Below are positions 35,596 to 45,963 of a stretch of DNA of 64,000 nt, one piece after another. The first letter of the stretch is position 1; each line of letters begins with the position of its first letter. The position numbers and the translations under genes were made by a program. This DNA comes from Pseudomonas sp. URMO17WK12:I11 (GTDB taxonomy: Bacteria > Pseudomonadota > Gammaproteobacteria > Pseudomonadales > Pseudomonadaceae), in NCBI RefSeq assembly GCF_007677725.1, contig NZ_VEDF01000001.1, positions 575,457 to 639,456 on the forward strand, given 5' to 3'. The notes under the pieces were generated by a model. The model was not told where the DNA came from. It worked only from the letters and a program-made list of their open reading frames with translations, and did not search any database.

Positions 35596-35976
35596 TCAGC
35601 GCGGGCAGTGTTCCTGGCGACGGATGTTGCCGATTTGGCGCAGGCTCAAGCCGTATTTATCGGCCAATAGGCTGCGGGACAGCCCATTGGCGCTTTCTTT
35701 TTGGATTTGCAAATTGCGCAACTGGCGCAGGAAATGGTCTGCCTTGGGGATTTCCAGCGCTACCCCGGCGAAGCGTTTGATCAACGCGTCCAGGGCATCA
35801 GGCGGTAGCACGCTGGCCAGCTTGGTGCGTTCACGGTGCTTGGGAATGTACTTGGGTCTGCCACCGTAGGCGCAGGTCAGGTGGTAGGCATTTTCAAGAC
35901 CGATGCACTCGATCAGAGCCTGCAGCGAGTGCGGTAACTGGCTTATATCGATGGCGGTGAGATCTGGCAGCTCCAT
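35596..35976 (-). CDS. Mor/C-family transcriptional regulator
   Basis: A 126-aa protein of the phage Mu Mor (middle operon regulator) family. It has the dimerisation region ALIECIGLENAYHLTCAYGGRPKYIPK, a helical core, and the C-terminal HTH GLSRSLLADKYGLSLRQIGNIRRQ. AGGAATTTTCCA sets the start at 35976. That SD lies in an 11-bp RNA stem (35979-36035). No phage structural gene is near, so this is a domesticated copy probably controlling the two DUF2589 genes that follow. Mor proteins normally activate weak promoters. Confidence 0.82.
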   Translation of the reverse strand: MELPDLTAIDISQLPHSLQALIECIGLENAYHLTCAYGGRPKYIPKHRERTKLASVLPPDALDALIKRFAGVALEIPKADHFLRQLRNLQIQKESANGLSRSLLADKYGLSLRQIGNIRRQEHCPR

Positions 35977-35978
35977 TG

Positions 35979-36035
35979 GAAAATTCCTCGCGGTAGATGG
36001 GGCGCGATGCCGATGGGTGGCATGGAGGAATTCTC
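35979..36035 (-). promoter_or_regulatory. Leader stem sequestering the Mor-gene ribosome-binding site
   Basis: In minus-strand RNA, GAGAAUUCCUC (36035-36025) pairs with GAGGAAUUUUC (35989-35979): 11 bp with one G-U, loop 35 nt. The 3' arm contains the SD AGGAAU directly before the start codon. It can act as translational control or as an operator dyad. Confidence 0.5.
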
Positions 36036-36208
36036 GGTGAGGGTCAGAGCGTGCCGCTAGGCGCCAAGTGGGCTGGGACTTGTAGTTTCGGTGAGCAGGA
36101 CTTGCAGGCAACGATGGCGTAGCGTGTAGGACGAAATCCCTTCATTGCCCTGCAGCCCTTAATTTTCCTGGGGTATTAGTGCTGCCAGCGCTTTAGCTAT
36201 CAACACCC

Positions 36209-36667
36209 TCAGTTGCACGGGTAGGTGGCCATCAGGCTGGCTCCGCGCAGCGAGGCATGCGCTGTGCCGTCGGCGGCCTCTGGCAAGCTGCGCCAATCGA
36301 TGACGACACACAGGCTGTGCAGCGGTTGCCCATCGAGCATGCCGACGGGACTGCCGGGAATCGCGCGCTTGTAGCGAACCTGCGTGGTATCCAGCGCCTG
36401 GACATGCTCGGCCTGGCCCAAGGCCTGGCGTGCAAGCTCAGGCAGCGCCGCCTGGTCGATGGTGAAATAGGCCCGCCCTGGACCGGCAGCGAAATGCCCT
36501 GCGGCGCGAGTGCGTTGCCAGAGCTGCTGCCACTGGCTGCTGCCGGCATGGCTGGACAATTGGCTGCCCAGGGTGAGTAGCCGCTCGGGCGCCACCTGGC
36601 GCGTGTCAAGCGCAAAGGCGGGCAGGGTGGGGGTAAACAAGCTCAGGAACAGGACGAAGCGGCGCAT
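36209..36667 (-). CDS. Secreted/periplasmic hypothetical protein
   Basis: A 152-aa protein. The signal peptide (MRRFVLFLSLFTPTLPAFA) has a clear cleavage site at PAFA-LD. The mature part has RAYFTIDQAALPELARQAL and LCVVIDWRSLPEAADG, and two cysteines near the C-terminus (SLC, YPC). The start is set by CTGGAGGCACC. Not recognised. The 232-base gap before the Mor gene holds the leader stem and an AT-richer patch at about 36155-36200. Confidence 0.7.
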   Translation of the reverse strand: MRRFVLFLSLFTPTLPAFALDTRQVAPERLLTLGSQLSSHAGSSQWQQLWQRTRAAGHFAAGPGRAYFTIDQAALPELARQALGQAEHVQALDTTQVRYKRAIPGSPVGMLDGQPLHSLCVVIDWRSLPEAADGTAHASLRGASLMATYPCN

Positions 36668-36815
36668 GGTGCCTCCAGCAGGGATTGGGGTCATCCCATG
36701 CTTTCAGGTCGTGCGCGGCAGGCTAAGCAGGAAATGCAGCGCCGCAGGCCACGGGCGTTGTATCATTGCCACCGCTCATTGCGAGCCCATTGCCCCGATG
36801 TTGAAGGAATTTTCG

Positions 36816-37004
36816 ATGACACACGTGCAGCGCCTCAAATACTCGCTTCTGATCATCCTGGTGGTGTTGGGCCTGATGCTCGGGCTGTCACATCTGCAGA
36901 AGCAAGGCACGATCAGTGAGCAGACTTTCCAGGGGCTGGCCATTGCCATTGCAGTGGTGGTGGTGGTGATCAACGGCGTCCTGCGGCGCAAGGTCAAACG
37001 CTGA
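36816..37004 (+). CDS. Small inner-membrane protein (62 aa)
   Basis: Two hydrophobic helices (about 9-24, LLIILVVLGLMLGLSH, and 40-56, LAIAIAVVVVVINGVL) are joined by a polar loop, ending in a basic tail RRKVKR. AAGGAATTTTCG precedes the ATG. No known family was recognised. It stands alone between divergent and convergent neighbours. Confidence 0.65.
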   Translation: MTHVQRLKYSLLIILVVLGLMLGLSHLQKQGTISEQTFQGLAIAIAVVVVVINGVLRRKVKR

Positions 37005-37038
37005 TGGCATTGGCCGGCACTGCAAGCCGGCCATCCGC

Positions 37039-37413
37039 TCAGCGGGCTTGGTTCTGCTCGAGCACGGCCCGCGCTTCGGGCTTGAGGCTGTAACACTTGT
37101 CATTGCCAAGGCTGATGACGCCTTCGCTGCACAGCCGCTTGAGCACCTCGCGCACGCTCAGGAACGACAGCGGAATGTCCAGTTGCTCCAGCTGCGCATG
37201 CACTCCGCGCACACCGATGCTGCGCCCGGTGCGATCGGCGTTGTGCAAGGCGTCGATCACCTTCAGGCGGATCAGGCTGGTACGCAGGCCATAGCTGCGC
37301 AGCAATTCGCGTATCTGCTCGTTGCCCGTACGCTCGTCCCCGCTGGCGTCCGCTCCGTTGGTCGCCTTGGCCGGGCCACGCCCGGTCTGCAATGAAGATT
37401 GCGGGTTGTACAT
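37039..37413 (-). CDS. Small Fur-like winged-helix regulator (PA2384-type)
   Basis: A 124-aa protein. After a polar N-terminus (SSLQTGRGPAKATNGADASG) comes a Fur-like winged helix: ELLRSYGLRTSLIRLKVIDALHNA, SFLSVREVLKRLCSEGVISLG. The Fur dimerisation and metal-binding domain (HHDH-type residues) is absent, so it is a DNA-binding half only. The start follows AAAAGGAGCATTCAC. It is divergent from pvdQ, the same arrangement as PA2384-pvdQ in P. aeruginosa, an iron-responsive regulator there (from memory). Confidence 0.7.
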   Translation of the reverse strand: MYNPQSSLQTGRGPAKATNGADASGDERTGNEQIRELLRSYGLRTSLIRLKVIDALHNADRTGRSIGVRGVHAQLEQLDIPLSFLSVREVLKRLCSEGVISLGNDKCYSLKPEARAVLEQNQAR

Positions 37414-37551
37414 GTGAATGCTCCTTTTCGTGGACGGCCCCGAAACAGGGGTGGCACTTATTAGGACGAATGAGATCGGCAAATCTGCAGTGCAGCGCGA
37501 AAAGATTTGCTGCTGGTGTCTCTACAAGACGGTTTACCTGGTTTGGTCGCG

Positions 37552-37575
37552 TAAAATTTTCATGAGGTCATTCGT
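37552..37575 (+). promoter_or_regulatory. PvdS-type iron-starvation promoter of pvdQ
   Basis: TAAAA, 16 bases, CGT fits the IS box TAAAT-N16-CGT with one mismatch. It ends 30 bases before the pvdQ region. It suggests co-regulation with pyoverdine synthesis. Confidence 0.55.
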
Positions 37576-37611
37576 TTGAACGGGACATGACCCTGAATCC
37601 GAGGAATGCCC

Positions 37612-39918
37612 GTGTTGCCTATTTCGCGTCCACTGACCTACGCCAGCCTGGCAGCTGCGCTGCTCCTCCCAAGCGCTGCTGCGCAAGCCGCCAGCCTCGA
37701 TGCCAGTGCGCAGATCCGGCGTACCAGTTTTGGCATACCGCACATCGTGGCCAAGGACGAGCGTGGCCTGGGTTATGGCATCGGCTATGCCTATGGGCAG
37801 GACAACCTGTGCCTGCTGGCCAACGAGGTGCTCACGGTCAATGGTCAGCGCTCGCGCTATTTCGGTGCCGACGGCAAGACCCTGGAGCAACGCGATAACC
37901 TGGCCAGCGACCTGTTCTTCACTTGGCTGAACACGCCAGAGGCGGTGGATGCGTTTCTGCGCGCGCAGCCGGCGCCGGTGCGCGCACTGCTGGATGGCTA
38001 TGCCAGCGGTTTCAATCGCGTGCTGGCTGAACGGCAGCGCCAGGGCTTGCCGGCCGAGTGTGGCGATGGTCAGTGGGTGCGGGCGATTACCAGCCAGGAT
38101 TTGATCAAGTTGACCCGTCGCTTGTTGGCCGAAGGCGGGCTTGGTCAGTTCGCCGAAGCGCTGGCCGGGGCGCAGCCGCCCACGCTTGCCGCTGAACGCA
38201 GCGCCACGGCCTTTGACGCAGCGTTGGCCCAACAGCAACGCTTCGCCTCCGAGCGCGGCAGCAATGCGGTGGCGGTCGGGGCGCAGCGCTCTGCCAATGG
38301 CCATGGCCTGCTGTTGGCCAACCCGCACTTTCCTTGGCTAGGCGGGATGCGCTTTTACCAGATGCAGCTGACTATTCCAGGCAAACTGGATGTCATGGGC
38401 GCGGCCTTGCCCGGTCTGCCGGTGGTCAATATCGGCTTCAACCAGCACCTGGCTTGGACCCATACGGTGGACACGTCCAAGCACTTCACCCTGTACCGCC
38501 TGCAACTGGACCCCAAGGACCCGACCCGCTATCTGCAGGACGGCAAGTCCACAGCGATGAAGCAGCACACCGTGAGCGTCATGGTCAAAGGCGTCGATGG
38601 CACCCTCAAGCAGGTCCAGCGGCAGATCTACAGTTCCAACTACGGGCCAGTGGTGCAGTGGCCAGGGCGCCTGGACTGGGACAACCAGGCGGCCTACAGC
38701 CTGCGCGATGCGAATCTGGACAACACTCGGGTCTTGCAACAGTGGTATCGCATCAACAGTGCCGACAGTCTGGCTGCCCTGAAAGGCTCGATCGAGCAAC
38801 TGCAAGGCATTCCCTGGGTCAACACCCTGGCAGTCGATGCCGCTGGCAAGGCGCTTTACCTCAATCAGTCGGTAGTGCCGTATGTGGATCAGCAGTTGCT
38901 GAGCCAATGCGGCAATCTCGCGGCGCAGGGCCCGCTGGTGGTGCTGGACGGCTCGCGCAGCGCTTGCCAGTGGAAGAGCGACGCCGAGGCCGCGCAAGCT
39001 GGCATCTTCCCCGCACGGCTGTTGCCAAGCCTGCAGCGTGGCGACTTCGTGCAAAACTCCAATGACCCCGCCTGGATGGCCAATCCGGCCCAGCCGCTGA
39101 CCGGTTTCTCGCCGTTGATCAGCCGCAGCGATGAACCCCTGAGTCTGCGTGGGCGGTTTGCCCTGGCGCGTTTGCAGGGCACAGCCAAGCTGGGTATCGA
39201 CGACCTGCAACGCATGGTGCTCGATGACGAGGTCTACCTGGCGCAACTGGTGCTGCCCGATCTTCTGCACTGGTGCAAGACGGCCCCGACCGACGTCAAA
39301 GCCGTGTGCTCCAGCCTTGCGGCCTGGAATGGCAAGGCTGATCTGGACAGCGGGCTGGGCCTGGTGCACTTCCAGACTATGCTCGAGGCATTGAACGAGC
39401 ATCCGCACAGTTGGCGCGTGGCCTTCGATCCAGCAGACCCGCAGCACACGCCACGCGGATTGGCGGTAGAGCAGGCCGACGTGAGCAACTGGCTGCACGC
39501 AGCGGCGCAGGCATCGTTGCAGCAAGTGGCTCAGGCAGGCATTCCAGCCGATAGTCGTTGGGGGCAGATCCAGCAGTCTGTCGACGGCACACCGGTCCCA
39601 GGCGGGCCGCAGCAACTGGGCATCTACAACGCCATGTACAGCGTGCCCCATGACACGGGCAAGCGCCTGGTGGTCAGCGGCACCAGTTACCTGCAATTGG
39701 TCAGCTTCACTGACCAAGGACCACAGGCGCGCGGTTTGCTGGCCTTCTCGCAATCCAGTGAAGCCGGCTCCGCCCACGCCAGTGACCAGACCAAGGCTTT
39801 TGCCGCCAAACAGCTGGCAGCATTGCCTTTCACCGAGGCGCAGATCAAGGCGGATCCGCAGTACCGGCAGTATGTGATCAGCGAGCAGAACAGTCAGGCA
39901 GTGGCTCGTCAGCCTTGA
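37612..39918 (+). CDS. pvdQ: Acyl-homoserine-lactone/pyoverdine acylase PvdQ
   Basis: A 768-aa periplasmic Ntn hydrolase that removes the fatty acyl chain from the pyoverdine precursor and can cleave long-chain AHL signals. Signal peptide to about residue 27; alpha chain with AKDERGLGYGIGYAYGQDN; the beta chain begins at the nucleophile Ser of ERGS-NAVAVG after autocleavage. HFPWLGGMRFYQMQLTIPG and HTVDTSKHFTLYRL are family blocks. GAGGA (37601-37605) abuts the ATG at 37606 but is well spaced from GTG 37612, which I prefer. A PvdS-type promoter lies upstream. Confidence 0.93.
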   Translation: MLPISRPLTYASLAAALLLPSAAAQAASLDASAQIRRTSFGIPHIVAKDERGLGYGIGYAYGQDNLCLLANEVLTVNGQRSRYFGADGKTLEQRDNLASDLFFTWLNTPEAVDAFLRAQPAPVRALLDGYASGFNRVLAERQRQGLPAECGDGQWVRAITSQDLIKLTRRLLAEGGLGQFAEALAGAQPPTLAAERSATAFDAALAQQQRFASERGSNAVAVGAQRSANGHGLLLANPHFPWLGGMRFYQMQLTIPGKLDVMGAALPGLPVVNIGFNQHLAWTHTVDTSKHFTLYRLQLDPKDPTRYLQDGKSTAMKQHTVSVMVKGVDGTLKQVQRQIYSSNYGPVVQWPGRLDWDNQAAYSLRDANLDNTRVLQQWYRINSADSLAALKGSIEQLQGIPWVNTLAVDAAGKALYLNQSVVPYVDQQLLSQCGNLAAQGPLVVLDGSRSACQWKSDAEAAQAGIFPARLLPSLQRGDFVQNSNDPAWMANPAQPLTGFSPLISRSDEPLSLRGRFALARLQGTAKLGIDDLQRMVLDDEVYLAQLVLPDLLHWCKTAPTDVKAVCSSLAAWNGKADLDSGLGLVHFQTMLEALNEHPHSWRVAFDPADPQHTPRGLAVEQADVSNWLHAAAQASLQQVAQAGIPADSRWGQIQQSVDGTPVPGGPQQLGIYNAMYSVPHDTGKRLVVSGTSYLQLVSFTDQGPQARGLLAFSQSSEAGSAHASDQTKAFAAKQLAALPFTEAQIKADPQYRQYVISEQNSQAVARQP

Positions 39919-39936
39919 GCTCAGCTCGCCAGCGTA

Positions 39937-39964
39937 CCCCTTCGCGGAGCGCGCCCGCGAGGGG
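39937..39964. repeat. Strong hairpin between pvdQ and lpxH, REP-like core
   Basis: CCCC-T-TCGCGG pairs with CCGCGA-GGGG around AGCGCGC, 10 bp with a single bulge, next to a run of eight G. It has no U-tract. It may stop or shield both convergent transcripts. The TTCGCGG/CCCGCGA core resembles P. putida REP elements but is degenerate. Confidence 0.4.
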
Positions 39965-39971
39965 GGGGCGC

Positions 39972-40697
39972 TTAGCAAGCGAAGTCGAATGGCTCCAGGG
40001 CAAAACCCTGCTCATCGACTTGCAGGGTCCAGCCGCGCCGATCCCAGTCGCCGAGCACGATGCGTCTGGCCGGCTCGCCATCCACCATCAGCTTGTGAAT
40101 CGCCGGCCGGTGCGTGTGGCCATGCACCAAGGTGCGCACGCCATGCGCAGCCATCACCCTCGGCACTTGCTCAGGCGTGACATCGACGATGTCGGTGGCC
40201 TTGGCGCGTACCTGCGCGCGGCTCTCGTTGCGCAGTTTGCGCGCCAGCTTCTGCCGGGTAGCCAACGGCAGGTGACGCAGAATCCACAAGCTCACGGGGT
40301 TGCGCAGGTAGCGGCGCATTTTCATGTAGCCCACATCGCGGGTGCACAGGGTGTCGCCGTGCATCAGCAACACCGCCTCGCCGCCCAGCTCGACCACGCT
40401 GGGGTCGGCCAGCAAGGTGCAGCCTGCGGCCCGGCAGAAGTCTGCGCCGATCAGAAAATCGCGATTGCCATGCATCAGGTAAACTGCCGTGCCGCTGTCG
40501 CTGAGCTGGCGCAAGGCCTGGCAGATCGACAGTTGGAACGCGGTCATGGCGTCATCGCCAATCCACGCTTCGAAGAAGTCGCCAAGGATATACAGCGCCT
40601 TGGCGTGCCGAGCACGGCCGTCGAGCAAATCTAGAAACGCCCGGGTTATGTCCGGGCGTTCTTCTTGCAGGTGCAGATCAGAGATCAGCAGGATCAC
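39972..40697 (-). CDS. lpxH: UDP-2,3-diacylglucosamine diphosphatase
   Basis: A 241-aa peripheral membrane metallophosphoesterase of lipid A synthesis that turns UDP-2,3-diacylglucosamine into lipid X. Metal blocks: [57 protein letters not shown]. The length is normal. It starts at GTG overlapping the ppiB stop by 4 bases, so the two are coupled. Confidence 0.95.
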   Translation of the reverse strand: MILLISDLHLQEERPDITRAFLDLLDGRARHAKALYILGDFFEAWIGDDAMTAFQLSICQALRQLSDSGTAVYLMHGNRDFLIGADFCRAAGCTLLADPSVVELGGEAVLLMHGDTLCTRDVGYMKMRRYLRNPVSLWILRHLPLATRQKLARKLRNESRAQVRAKATDIVDVTPEQVPRVMAAHGVRTLVHGHTHRPAIHKLMVDGEPARRIVLGDWDRRGWTLQVDEQGFALEPFDFAC

Positions 40698-41194
40698 TCA
40701 ACGATCTCGGCTTTCTCGATGATCACGTCTTCTTTCGGCACGTCCTGGTGGCCGGCCTTGGAGCCGGTGGCGACCTTTTCGATGGCATCGACCACTTCAC
40801 GGCCTTCGATCACTTCACCGAATACCGCGTAGCCCCAGCCTTGTACGTTCTTGCCGCTGTGGTTGAGGAAGTCGTTGTCCGATGCATTGATGAAGAACTG
40901 CGCCGAGGCCGAATGCGGCTCCATGGTGCGGGCCATGGCAATGCTGTACTTCTTGTTCTTCAGGCCGTTGTCGGCTTCGTTCTGAATGCTGGCGCGGGTC
41001 TTCTTCTGGCTCATGGTGCCGTCGAAACCGCCGCCCTGAATCATGAAGCCCTTGATCACGCGGTGGAACACGGTGCCGTCGTAGTGGCCGTCCTTGACGT
41101 ACTGAACGAAGTTCTCAGTGGTCAGCGGCGCTTTTTCGGCGTCCAGTTGCAGGACGATGTCGCCGTGGTTGGTGCTCAATTTTACTTTGGACAT
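40694..41194 (-). CDS. ppiB: Cytoplasmic peptidyl-prolyl cis-trans isomerase (cyclophilin)
   Basis: A 166-aa cyclophilin without signal peptide. Core motifs: [20 protein letters not shown] (catalytic Arg), [13 protein letters not shown] and [21 protein letters not shown] at 41194 is chosen because longer frames start in unrelated sequence. It heads the ppiB-lpxH pair and is divergent from glnS, the same order as in other pseudomonads. Confidence 0.95.
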   Translation of the reverse strand: MSKVKLSTNHGDIVLQLDAEKAPLTTENFVQYVKDGHYDGTVFHRVIKGFMIQGGGFDGTMSQKKTRASIQNEADNGLKNKKYSIAMARTMEPHSASAQFFINASDNDFLNHSGKNVQGWGYAVFGEVIEGREVVDAIEKVATGSKAGHQDVPKEDVIIEKAEIVE

Positions 41195-41442
41195 GCTCAA
41201 ATTCACTCTTTCAAGGCGTTCGGAAATGGGCTGCGCAGCGCGCGTGTAGTCACCTGACGCAGGATCGGGCAAGCACGACACATGTTCATGAACATGACGC
41301 ATGGCGGCCATTTTGCCCGCAACGGGATAAATCACGCCAGTTTGTCGGTGCCCCGGCTGTCAGCAGCTTGACTGCTTCGGCTATGATAGGCCCTTTGATT
41401 CAATCGGCCTACCCAGGCCGGACACGTGCATTCAAGGATCCT

Positions 41443-43146
<1,704 letters not shown>

Positions 43147-43155
43147 GGAACCGCC

Positions 43156-44538
43156 GTGCTTACCATCTACAACACGCTGAGCAAGACCAAGGAAACCTTC
43201 AAGCCACTCGATGGCAACAAGGTGCGCATGTATGTGTGCGGCATGACCGTCTACGACTATTGCCACTTGGGCCATGGCCGCAGCATGGTGGCATTCGACC
43301 TGGTCACGCGCTGGTTGCGCAAGAGCGGCTACGAGTTGACCTATGTGCGCAACATCACCGACATCGATGACAAGATCATCAATCGCGCCAACGAGAACGG
43401 TGAAGCGTTCGACGCCCTCACGGCGCGCATGATCGAAGCGATGCACGAAGACGAGCGCCGCCTGAACATTCTCAAGCCAGACCTGGAGCCGCGTGCCACT
43501 GACCACATCGCTGGCATGCACGCGATGATCCAGACCTTGATCGACAAGGGCTACGCCTACGCGCCAGGTAATGGCGACGTGTATTACCGGGTCGGCAAGT
43601 TCCTCGGCTACGGCAAGCTCTCGCGCAAGAAGATCGAAGACTTGCGCATCGGTGCCCGCATCGAGGTCGACGAAGCCAAGCAGGATCCACTGGACTTCGT
43701 GCTGTGGAAGGGTGTCAAGCCAGGCGAGCCCTATTGGGATTCGCCGTGGGGCCCCGGCCGCCCTGGCTGGCACATCGAATGCTCGGTGATGTCCACTTGC
43801 TGCCTGGGCGAGAGCTTCGACATCCACGGCGGTGGCAGCGACCTCGAGTTCCCGCACCACGAGAATGAGATTGCCCAGAGCGAGGCAGCTACCGGCAAGC
43901 AGTACGCCAACGCCTGGATGCACTGCGGCATGATTCGCATCAACGGCGAGAAGATGTCCAAATCATTGAACAACTTCTTCACCATCCGCGATGTGCTGGC
44001 CAAGTACCACCCAGAAGTCGTGCGCTACCTGCTGGTGGCTAGCCATTACCGCAGCGCCATCAACTATTCCGAAGACAGCCTGCGCGATGCCAAGGCTGCT
44101 CTGGAGCGCTTCTACCATGCCCTGCGTGGCTTGCCGCGGGTCGCAGCGAAGGGCGGCGAAGCCTTTGTCGAGCGTTTCAGCGTGGCGATGAACGATGACT
44201 TCGGTACACCTGAAGCCTGCGCCGTGCTCTTCGACCTGGTGCGCGAGATCAACCGTCTGCGCGACAGCGATGTGGAGGCCGCGGCAGGCCTGGCAGGGCG
44301 TCTGCGCGAGCTGGGCGATGTGCTCGGTGTGCTGCAGTTGGACGCCGACGATTTTCTGCGTGCGGGCGCCGAAGGCAAAGTCGATGCGGCTGAGGTCGAA
44401 GCCTTGATCCAGGCCCGCCTGCAAGCGCGTGCCGACAAGAACTGGGCCGAGTCCGACCGCATTCGCGACCAGATCACTGCCATGGGCGTAGTGCTCGAAG
44501 ACAGCAAAGGCACCACCACCTGGCGCCTGGCTGACTGA
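43156..44538 (+). CDS. cysS: Cysteinyl-tRNA synthetase
   Basis: A 460-aa class I synthetase with a GTG start after GAGGAACCGCC. Zinc ligands are recognisable in [14 protein letters not shown] and [13 protein letters not shown]. The HIGH motif is HLGHGRS and the KMSKS motif is [11 protein letters not shown]. The length is standard. It ends before a strong terminator shared with the convergent kinase gene. Confidence 0.97.
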   Translation: MLTIYNTLSKTKETFKPLDGNKVRMYVCGMTVYDYCHLGHGRSMVAFDLVTRWLRKSGYELTYVRNITDIDDKIINRANENGEAFDALTARMIEAMHEDERRLNILKPDLEPRATDHIAGMHAMIQTLIDKGYAYAPGNGDVYYRVGKFLGYGKLSRKKIEDLRIGARIEVDEAKQDPLDFVLWKGVKPGEPYWDSPWGPGRPGWHIECSVMSTCCLGESFDIHGGGSDLEFPHHENEIAQSEAATGKQYANAWMHCGMIRINGEKMSKSLNNFFTIRDVLAKYHPEVVRYLLVASHYRSAINYSEDSLRDAKAALERFYHALRGLPRVAAKGGEAFVERFSVAMNDDFGTPEACAVLFDLVREINRLRDSDVEAAAGLAGRLRELGDVLGVLQLDADDFLRAGAEGKVDAAEVEALIQARLQARADKNWAESDRIRDQITAMGVVLEDSKGTTTWRLAD

Positions 44539-44548
44539 TCAGGGCAAG

Positions 44549-44577
44549 CGGGGCCGCCTGGCGGCCCCGTTCTATTT
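44549..44577 (+). terminator. Terminator of glnS-cysS
   Basis: The stem CGGGGCCG / CGGCCCCG with a CCTGG loop is followed by TTCTATTT. It overlaps the stop codon of the convergent histidine kinase gene. Confidence 0.85.
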
Positions 44578-45963
44578 GGCCAAGCCGGCCAGCGGACAGT
44601 GCAGTACCAGCTTCGCCCCGCCCAACGCACTCTCGCCGATTTCCAGGGCGAACCCGTGCAAGTCGACGATCGCTGCAACGATCGACAAGCCCAAGCCGAA
44701 GCCTGAATGGCGATGGCCTTCCTCACTGCGATAGAAGCGCTTGAGCACTGCCGCGCGCTCTTCTTCGGGGATGCCCGGCCCGCTGTCTTCGATGGCGATG
44801 TGCACACCCGCTTCATCCTGGGTAGCGGTGATCGCCACGCGACCCGCCTGCGGCGTGAATTTGATGGCATTGCCAACCAGATTCGCCAACGCTTCGAACA
44901 GCAGCTCACGGTCGCCATGCAAGGCGGGTAGGCGTTCGGGTTGCTCGAGTCGCAGGCGAATGCCGCCATCTTCTGCCAGCGGCAGGTAGAAATCGTGTAG
45001 CTCGATCAGCAGTTCGCGCGGATCGAGCTGGACGAAACCGGCGCGGCGCTGACGGTCTTCCAGCTCGCTGATCCGCAGCAGACCCCGAAAGCGCGCCATC
45101 AACGTGTCCGTTTCGCCGATAGCCTGGTCGAGCGCCTCGGCCTGGGGTGAGTCGGCCGGGCTGTGCTGGCGGATGCGGTACAGCTGCGCGCGCAGGCGGG
45201 TCAGCGGAGTGCGCAGATCGTGGGCAATGTTGTCGCAGACGCCTTTGACCTCATGCATCAAGCGCTCGATGCGGTCGAGCATGGCGTTGACGATGTCGGC
45301 CAGCATGTCCAGCTCGTCGCGCCGGGTCGACAGCGGCAGGCGATGCGTCAGGTCGCCGGCAACGATCAGCTCGGCCTGCGCCTGGATGGCACGAATGCGC
45401 TTGAGGGGCCGGCGACGCAACAGGTACCAGCCGGCGAAACCCGGAATCAGCGTCAGCGAAATCCCCCACAGCAAGGCATGCAGGATGATGCGCGTGACCA
45501 CGAACAGCGAGCCATTGTCGCGGAGCAGCACCAGCCAGCGGCCGTCCTGGACCTTGATCGCCACCGCATCGCAGCTGTCGCGGGGCATGTGCGGATCGTC
45601 GGCATCGAGGCAGCGCTTGAGTTCGTGAACCTTGCCATCGAGACCCAGCTCCGGGGGAATCGTGCGGATGCGGCCACCGACCGGGTTGAGTTGCGCGTCG
45701 AACAGACCATAGGCATCGAAGCTGCGTTCCTCGAAGGCCTGGCTGGCGATCAATGCGTCATCCAGCTGCTTGCCGCTCATGTGGGCGAACAGGTGCTGGC
45801 GCTGCAGCATGGAGTGGCGGGTCAACTTGTTCAGGTAACTCGAAACCTCGAAATACAGCACGCCCATGAGGATGCTGCTCCAGGCCACGAAGAGAAAGCT
45901 GTACAGCGCCAACAGGCGGCTGGTCGAAGAACTCCAGCCCTTAGACGGGTTCAGCAATGGCAT
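44572..45963 (-). CDS. Sensor histidine kinase of an OmpR-type two-component system
   Basis: A 463-aa inner-membrane kinase. TM1 about 15-40, a periplasmic sensor loop of about 120 residues (with DADDPHMPRDSCDAV), TM2 about 160-180. HAMP (RRPLKRIRAIQAQAELIVAGDLTHRLPL), HisKA phospho-His in NIAHDLRTPLTRLRAQ, and HATPase with NLVGNAIKFTP, DSGPGIP and GFGLGLSIV follow. The start overlaps the regulator gene by 23 bases. The signal is unknown. Confidence 0.92.
   Translation of the reverse strand: MPLLNPSKGWSSSTSRLLALYSFLFVAWSSILMGVLYFEVSSYLNKLTRHSMLQRQHLFAHMSGKQLDDALIASQAFEERSFDAYGLFDAQLNPVGGRIRTIPPELGLDGKVHELKRCLDADDPHMPRDSCDAVAIKVQDGRWLVLLRDNGSLFVVTRIILHALLWGISLTLIPGFAGWYLLRRRPLKRIRAIQAQAELIVAGDLTHRLPLSTRRDELDMLADIVNAMLDRIERLMHEVKGVCDNIAHDLRTPLTRLRAQLYRIRQHSPADSPQAEALDQAIGETDTLMARFRGLLRISELEDRQRRAGFVQLDPRELLIELHDFYLPLAEDGGIRLRLEQPERLPALHGDRELLFEALANLVGNAIKFTPQAGRVAITATQDEAGVHIAIEDSGPGIPEEERAAVLKRFYRSEEGHRHSGFGLGLSIVAAIVDLHGFALEIGESALGGAKLVLHCPLAGLAK

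Noticed and set aside
37414..37500. Possible second PvdS box or Fur box before the half-Fur gene
   Set aside because: The best match (TAATA-N16-CGG) has two mismatches in the key elements; not strong enough to list.
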